Shown piece after piece: positions 14,829 to 18,455 of a stretch of DNA of 18,455 nucleotides. The notes beneath the pieces are model-generated. The model saw only the letters and a program-made list of their open reading frames with translations, did not search any database and was not told the origin of the DNA. Positions within the stretch are counted from its first letter, which is position 1. Every line of letters begins with the position of its first letter. Both the position numbers and the translations under genes were made by a program. The stretch comes from CALJTV01 sp034433775 (GTDB taxonomy: Bacteria; Chloroflexota; Dehalococcoidia; GIF9; UBA5629): positions 1 through 18,455 of the forward strand of contig DAOUAI010000009.1 of assembly GCA_034433775.1 (NCBI GenBank). The letters are read 5' to 3'.

Positions 14829-16033
14829 GTCGCCACCTCCAGGACTATTCCGGCACCGATATTTTTCCCTCGCACCAGGATAAACCTGCCCAGCTCGGGT
14901 ATCTCGGAAAACTTCTCGACTACAATGGGCTCACTCTCAAAGACGATGGTCGCCGCCTCGTGTTCACTGATGAAGTCAGGTCTCTTAGCCACCACCTCGC
15001 TCGTCTCCGAGTCTATCTTTTCCCGGAACTCTCTGACACGGCATTTGACCCGGCGTGTGCCGCACTTCAGTTCCAGCACCTCACCCTTGCTTAATCTGTC
15101 CCTCACCAGGACCACCTCGCCAAGAAAATTGATGGTGCTTTTTGGTGCATCGTCGAGCAAGCCGCCGACATCGCCACGCTCGGGTCGACAGGTGATGACC
15201 AGCCCCACGCTGTCACCCTCTCCAGCTATATCAAGCTCCCCACCGAAGACCTTTATCTGCTCTACAATACCCCTGACCCCCGAAGGAGAGAACACCAGCT
15301 CGTCACCTCTGCACAGCCTGCCCGATTCCACCCTGCCCACAGTGACCTCCCTCCCATCAACAATGTAATTATCTTGGACAACAAACCTCAGCGGTCTTTC
15401 CTGCCGCTCTGCCAGTTCCATACCGTCCAGTGCCCCGATCAAGGTGGGACCGCGGTACCAGGGCATTCTGCTTGACTTGCGGTAAATGTTGTCACCCTCC
15501 ATAGCCGAGCCGGGGATAAAGGGGACATCTCCGTAGCCAAACGAGGCAAGTAAGCTGGCGACCTTCCTCTTGACACCGTTGAATATTTCTTCGCTATAGC
15601 CCACGGCGTCCATCTTGTTCACCACCACAAACAGCTTCTTCAGTCCCAGCATGCTTATCAAGAACACATGCCGCCGCGTCTGCTCCTGGATGCCTTCGTC
15701 AGCTGCCACCACCAGCACAGCGACATCAGCCCGTGAGGCACCGCTGAGCATGTTTTTAATAAATTCCTTATGCCCCGGTACATCGGTCACGATATACAGG
15801 TTCTTGCCCTTGAACATGACCCCGGTGGTATCGATGGTGCGCTCTTCTTTAAGTTCATCGTCAAAGGCATCTATAAAATAGGCGAACTCGAACCTTTTAT
15901 TGTACTCCTGTGCCAGCTTCTGTATCTCCTCCACCCTCCCTTCAGTGATGGTGTCGGAGTCATAAAGCAACCTGCCTATCAGGGTGGACTTGCCGTGGTC
16001 TACATGCCCTACTATTACCACGTTTACCTTCAT
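14825..16033 (-). CDS. cysN: Sulfate adenylyltransferase subunit 1 (CysN), GTPase subunit
   Basis: CysN is the regulatory GTPase of ATP sulfurylase; GTP hydrolysis drives formation of APS from ATP and sulfate by CysD. Motifs of EF-Tu-like GTPases are clear: GHVDHGKST (G1) close to the start, TIDTTG-type G2 region, DVPGHKEF (G3), NKMD (G4) and GSAMEGDNI (G5 region). Beta-barrel domains II and III follow. About 402 aa; there is no C-terminal APS kinase domain as in NodQ/CysNC fusions. I chose the ATG at 16033, which has GGAGGG 4 bases upstream; an in-frame ATG at 16045 lies within that ribosome site and would add four residues. It starts 16 bases after cysD and overlaps the phosphodiesterase gene by 4 bases. 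Confidence 0.94.
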   Translation of the reverse strand: MKVNVVIVGHVDHGKSTLIGRLLYDSDTITEGRVEEIQKLAQEYNKRFEFAYFIDAFDDELKEERTIDTTGVMFKGKNLYIVTDVPGHKEFIKNMLSGASRADVAVLVVAADEGIQEQTRRHVFLISMLGLKKLFVVVNKMDAVGYSEEIFNGVKRKVASLLASFGYGDVPFIPGSAMEGDNIYRKSSRMPWYRGPTLIGALDGMELAERQERPLRFVVQDNYIVDGREVTVGRVESGRLCRGDELVFSPSGVRGIVEQIKVFGGELDIAGEGDSVGLVITCRPERGDVGGLLDDAPKSTINFLGEVVLVRDRLSKGEVLELKCGTRRVKCRVREFREKIDSETSEVVAKRPDFISEHEAATIVFESEPIVVEKFSEIPELGRFILVRGKNIGAGIVLEVAT

Positions 16034-16049
16034 TCTACCCTCCATCTAT

Positions 16050-16847
16050 CTACATGTAACCCAACGCCCGCAGCTTCTGCATGGTGAACGCCCGCTCCTT
16101 GTCCTGCGCCCTCCCCGACCTCTCAGCTATTCTGGTCACCCTCAGCTCTTCCACTATCTCATCGATGGTGCTGGCGCTGGAACCGATCGGGTTGGTGCAG
16201 GGCTCGCAGCCCAGACTGCGGTACCGCTTGCCGTCTTTAGCAAAGTACATAGGGTTGACCGGTAGACCTTCCTGCTTTATGTACTCCCAGACGTCGAGTT
16301 CCCTCCAGTGCAGGATGGGGTGGACCCTGGTGTGAGTCTCATCTTCAGTCCCAATCTGGTACTGGTCCCACATCTCCAAAGGCTGGTCCTTGTAGTCCCA
16401 TTTGAAGTCCCTGTCCCGCGGTGAAAAATACCTCTCCTTAGCCCTTATGCCATGCTCGTCCCGGCGGATGGCTAAAATCAGGGCATCGAACTTATATACC
16501 TCCAGACATTTCATCAGCGCCTGCGTCTTGAGCCTGGTACAGCATTCGAATTTACCTTGCTGTGGACCAACACCTTCCTGCATCGCCTTCTCGTTTCTGG
16601 CAACCACCAGCTCCATTCCCCACTCTCTGGCAAGTCTGTCCCTGAAATCGTACATCTGTCTGAATTTATAGCCAGTATCTATGTGGATCACCGGGAACGG
16701 GATTTTGCCAAAGAAAGCTTTGCGGCATAGCCATAGAGTGGCTGTGCTATCCTTCCCCGTGCTCCACAGGACCGCCGGTCTTTTGAACTCGGCAAAAGCT
16801 TCCCTGATAATGTAAATGCTCTCGTTCTCCATGTCTTTTAACTCCAT
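16050..16847 (-). CDS. cysD: Sulfate adenylyltransferase subunit 2 (CysD)
   Basis: CysD is the catalytic subunit of ATP sulfurylase (ATP + sulfate to APS + PPi), working with CysN in the cytoplasm. The 265 aa protein is a PAPS-reductase-fold PP-loop enzyme with STGKDST (29-35), HIDTGYKF (55-62) and 'ECCTRLKTQAL'. The CysD-specific 'IRRDEHGIRAKERYFSPRD' block follows, then 'RVHPILHWRELDVWEYI', and 'RYRSLGCEPCT' near the C-terminus. It is a little shorter than the E. coli protein (about 300 aa) but all family blocks are present. GGAGGTG lies 10 bases before the ATG. It follows the TSUP permease gene by 26 bases and is 16 bases from cysN, so all belong to one operon. Confidence 0.95.
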   Translation of the reverse strand: MELKDMENESIYIIREAFAEFKRPAVLWSTGKDSTATLWLCRKAFFGKIPFPVIHIDTGYKFRQMYDFRDRLAREWGMELVVARNEKAMQEGVGPQQGKFECCTRLKTQALMKCLEVYKFDALILAIRRDEHGIRAKERYFSPRDRDFKWDYKDQPLEMWDQYQIGTEDETHTRVHPILHWRELDVWEYIKQEGLPVNPMYFAKDGKRYRSLGCEPCTNPIGSSASTIDEIVEELRVTRIAERSGRAQDKERAFTMQKLRALGYM

Positions 16848-16873
16848 AGTTCGGATACACCTCCGTTAAAATG

Positions 16874-17551
16874 TTAAAATATAGTCGTTAGCAGTGTCTT
16901 CAGGTTGTATATGATAAGCGCCACACCCACCACCATGCCCAGCAGACGCGCAGGCAACTTTTTGCACAGGTAAGCAGCCAGCGGCGCCGCTATAATGCCA
17001 CCGATAAGCAGCATGCCTATCATCCGCCAGTCATACCGCTCTGCACCCAGCACACCGAAAAAGGTACCGGCTATTACCAGAGCTACAAAAAACTCCGCCA
17101 TATTCACCGTGCCGATGACCTTACCCGGCTCAGTGTTCTCACTGAGTATCAGCCCCGGTGTAGCAATAGGTCCCCAGCCCCCACCACCAACAGCATCGAA
17201 AAACGCTGCCACAAACCCCAAGACGCCAACCCTGTATCTCGAGGTCTTAGAAGCCGGCGCGGCAGCGGTAGTCACAGCCGGGCTCGGGTCATTTTCGTTT
17301 TTACGACGGGCGAACCTGAATAGAATGATGATGCCCAGCGCCAGGAGAAAAGCGGCGATAAACGGCTTCATCGCATCGCCCGACACCGAGCTGAGAAAAT
17401 AGGCACCCATCGCCCCACTCACAGCCCCGGGAACAGCCAGCAATATCAGCCAGTCCCTCTTTACGTTACCAAACCCCCAGTGGGACACACCTGAGACCAG
17501 AGTGGTGAACACCTCTGCGGTGTGTATCGAAGCACTGGCTAAAGCAGGCAT
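16874..17551 (-). CDS. Sulfite exporter TauE/SafE (TSUP) family permease, frameshifted: C-terminal part
   Basis: A multi-spanning TSUP-family membrane protein (PF01925) likely to move sulfite, sulfate or an organosulfonate across the membrane. This reading frame, 225 aa from an ATG at 17551, begins MPALASASIHTAEVFTTLVSG, an internal conserved segment, so about 40 N-terminal residues are missing. They lie in the next frame at 17539-17673; adding one G on the minus strand at the run 17554-17556 would fuse the two. The rest is intact: 'NVKRDWLILLAVPGAVSGAMGAY', an inter-repeat linker (about 84-105), then 'GFVAAFFDAVGGGGWGPIATPG', the second-half repeat signature, and several hydrophobic helices. 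Position between an RHH regulator and cysD supports a sulfur transport role. It may be a sequence error or a real loss-of-function allele. Confidence 0.85.
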   Translation of the reverse strand: MPALASASIHTAEVFTTLVSGVSHWGFGNVKRDWLILLAVPGAVSGAMGAYFLSSVSGDAMKPFIAAFLLALGIIILFRFARRKNENDPSPAVTTAAAPASKTSRYRVGVLGFVAAFFDAVGGGGWGPIATPGLILSENTEPGKVIGTVNMAEFFVALVIAGTFFGVLGAERYDWRMIGMLLIGGIIAAPLAAYLCKKLPARLLGMVVGVALIIYNLKTLLTTIF

Positions 17552-17673
17552 AACCCTATGCCGATTAGAAAAGTCGCCGAGAAAGCCCCATATCCCATGC
17601 CCACAGTACCATCGATAAACTGGGCAAGAAAACCTATGACAACAAAAATCACCAGCGCTAGGGTGCCTTGCAT
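17539..17673 (-). pseudogene. N-terminal fragment of the frameshifted TSUP permease
   Basis: A 44-codon frame that starts with ATG 17673, eight bases from the RHH gene, after GAAGGAC. It contains the first TSUP repeat: FLAQFIDGTVGMGYGAFSAT (15-34) followed by FLIGIG. It then reads LCLL and stops, because one base is missing in the GGG run (17554-17556 on the plus strand). The restored sequence GIG-VMPALASASIHTAE would continue the permease seamlessly. Confidence 0.8.
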
Positions 17674-17678
17674 GTCCT

Positions 17679-17900
17679 TCACTCTTCCTTAAGATACCCC
17701 AGCTTTCTCAGTCGCTCTCTGATTGCTCTAACCTCCTCGGCAGTGAGCCTGTCCGACGCACTTACCGGACCGCCCATGGCCAGAGTCCGCATGACAAACA
17801 CGATAAACTCTGTAACGCTGGAAAAGCCAGTCCTTTCTATCATCTTCTCCAGCCTGCGGTAAAGCTCCCGGGGTATCTTTATGGTCACTCTGTCCTGCAT
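17679..17900 (-). CDS. Ribbon-helix-helix (CopG/Arc-type) DNA-binding protein
   Basis: A 73 aa protein with the ribbon-helix-helix pattern. The strand RVTIKIP (4-10) is followed by helix A 'RELYRRLEKMIERTG' and the turn FSSV, then helix B 'TEFIVFVMRTLA'. The charged tail 'LTAEEVRAIRERLRKLGYL' may form an extra helix. Such proteins are dimeric transcription regulators, often autoregulating their operon. I chose the ATG at 17900 because GGAG lies 4-5 bases upstream; a TTG at 17921 would add 7 residues but would lie inside the -10 box. The gene leads the operon RHH-TSUP-cysD-cysN-phosphodiesterase, with 5 bases to the permease start. It is probably not a toxin-antitoxin antitoxin because no toxin gene is adjacent. 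Confidence 0.8.
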   Translation of the reverse strand: MQDRVTIKIPRELYRRLEKMIERTGFSSVTEFIVFVMRTLAMGGPVSASDRLTAEEVRAIRERLRKLGYLKEE

Positions 17901-17922
17901 TGCACTCCAATTTGAATGCAAT
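17899..17922. promoter_or_regulatory. Candidate operator palindrome of the RHH regulator
   Basis: ATTGCA (17899-17904) and TGCAAT (17917-17922) are a perfect 6-bp inverted repeat separated by 12 bases. The palindrome overlaps the -10 box, the expected transcript start, the ribosome site and the ATG of the RHH gene. The position suits autorepression; the short arms leave a real chance of coincidence. Confidence 0.4.
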
Positions 17923-17950
17923 TGTAGCCTACAGGCGCACGGAAAGTCAA
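17921..17950 (-). promoter_or_regulatory. Sigma70-type promoter of the sulfate-activation operon
   Basis: On the minus strand TTGACT (17950-17945), an 18-base spacer and TACAAT (17926-17921) match the housekeeping consensus 5/6 and 5/6. The predicted start near 17914 gives a leader of about 14 nt before the RHH ATG. Confidence 0.72.
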
Positions 17951-18012
17951 CCTGTGACCATCACGCTATAATCTGAGGAGCTAGCTGTCGCCGACCAGCA
18001 GAATGACAAAGA

Positions 18013-18044
18013 GGTCAGGCTGGAGTAGTTGTTCCAGCCTGACC
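18013..18044 (-). terminator. Intrinsic terminator downstream of the FG-GAP-like gene
   Basis: A perfect 12-bp inverted repeat, GGTCAGGCTGGA / TCCAGCCTGACC, has an 8-base loop. On the minus strand it is followed by TCTTTGTCATTC, a moderately T-rich tail. It lies 26 bases after the stop codon at 18070 and before the promoter of the sulfate operon, so it insulates the two transcripts. Confidence 0.85.
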
Positions 18045-18069
18045 GAATCCTTTGAAGCGTCTGCTGGCT

Positions 18070-18455
18070 TCACCGTGCCAGGTGCCACCTGCCCACGATA
18101 GGGACGTCGTTGCTGAAGCCATAAGGTCCATATTGCTTATCGGCACCCGCGTCCCAGACACCGTTGCCGTTATAGTCAAGGTACCAGTAGAGATCACCAC
18201 CGCTGGGTCGGGCAACGCCTATCTCGTCCGCCCCCACACCATTCCAGTTGCCCGCCACTGGGATGTCACCAAGCGCCGGCTGACCAAAGGGACCCATTAT
18301 TTCATCCGTGGGCTCACCATCCCAGACACCATTCCCGTTCTTGTCTAAATACCACTGCCGGTCGGTCGTGCGCCACACGCCTATCTCGTCTTTGCCATCA
18401 CCGTTCCAGTCGCCAATCACAGGTTTATCACCAAGAAGTGTCGGTTGACCGAAGG
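18070..18455 (-). CDS. FG-GAP/VCBS-like repeat protein, C-terminal part
   Basis: The gene enters from beyond the right edge; about 127 codons of the 3' end are visible. They contain about two and a half repeats of roughly 50 residues. Each reads '(D/N)xPVxGxWNGxGxDEIGVxR', then a WYLDxNGNGVWD segment, then a spacer with '(F/Y)GP(F/Y)G'. The DxNGNGxWD loop (YLDKNGNGVWD, YLDYNGNGVWD) is a calcium-binding-like motif. Such repeats usually fold into secreted or surface beta-propeller blades. The final half repeat ends 'NDVPIVGRWHLAR', without an anchor or sorting signal. Signal peptide and other domains would be outside the window. Function unknown; a cell-surface or secreted role is likely. Confidence 0.8.
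   Translation of the reverse strand, partial: FGQPTLLGDKPVIGDWNGDGKDEIGVWRTTDRQWYLDKNGNGVWDGEPTDEIMGPFGQPALGDIPVAGNWNGVGADEIGVARPSGGDLYWYLDYNGNGVWDAGADKQYGPYGFSNDVPIVGRWHLAR

Noticed and set aside
14825..16033. CysN as a bifunctional CysNC with APS kinase
   Set aside because: The frame ends after the EF-Tu-like domains; no second P-loop (GLSGxGKS) is present in it or in neighbouring frames.
16874..17921. RHH protein as antitoxin of a toxin-antitoxin pair
   Set aside because: The next gene is a membrane permease and no small toxin (RelE/ParE, PIN, MazF) frame lies on either side.
17967..17972. Perfect TATAAT on the plus strand
   Set aside because: No -35 at a usable distance, no extended -10, and no plus-strand gene downstream; it would read into the FG-GAP gene antisense.
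1..18455. CRISPR array, tRNA, rRNA, insertion sequence or phage genes
   Set aside because: No regularly spaced repeats, cloverleaf-like or rRNA-like stretches, transposase motifs or flanking terminal repeats were found on reading both strands.

Overview
The window reads as a chromosomal segment of a free-living bacterium with a cell-surface glycan locus. Gene content and style (long-form RmlA, a DUF1972 glycosyltransferase, CysDN next to an AlkP-superfamily phosphodiesterase, a COG2426 membrane protein, FG-GAP-like 'DWNGDGKDEIG' repeats, medium-high GC) are most like Chloroflexota, perhaps Dehalococcoidia. This is inference from family resemblance; no rRNA or other marker gene is present.

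Layout. (1) 1-344, minus: N-terminal part of a COG2426 'small multi-drug export' membrane protein, with its own extended -10 promoter. (2) 474-8765, plus: a tight polysaccharide run of rmlA(long), rmlC-like, an SDR epimerase, rmlD, a FAD oxidoreductase, a DUF1972 glycosyltransferase, a GT2 glycosyltransferase, and an ABC-2 permease with its ATPase (Wzm/Wzt-like). It builds dTDP-deoxysugars, transfers sugars to a lipid carrier and exports the chain. (3) 8766-9223: an extended -10 promoter and a decayed MNT-type nucleotidyltransferase. (4) 9224-12170, plus: an AlkP-superfamily 'sulfatase' without the formylglycine Cys, and a GT2 rhamnosyltransferase-like enzyme with an extra N-terminal beta-rich domain. 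(5) 12298-13860, minus: a methyltransferase with a zinc-ribbon N-terminus and a TPR-like C-terminus. It has a good sigma70-type promoter and a six-codon mini-ORF whose stop overlaps its start. (6) 14043-17900, minus: a compact sulfate-activation operon in the order RHH regulator, TSUP/TauE permease (one-base frameshift), cysD, cysN, phosphodiesterase. A strong promoter and a palindrome at the regulator start suggest autoregulation. (7) 18070-18455, minus: the 3' end of a secreted-type FG-GAP-like repeat protein followed by a clear hairpin terminator.

How the parts fit. Region 2 is a standard ABC-transporter-dependent O-antigen/exopolysaccharide pathway, except that rmlB is absent from the visible part and a FAD amine-oxidase-like enzyme sits in the middle. 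Regions 3-5 look like later insertions of accessory glycan genes: they are more AT-rich, oriented differently, and carry gene debris. Region 6 supplies APS from sulfate. No APS kinase, sulfotransferase or APS reductase is visible, so the fate of the APS is open. The most distinctive candidate system is the RHH-controlled permease-CysD-CysN-phosphodiesterase operon.
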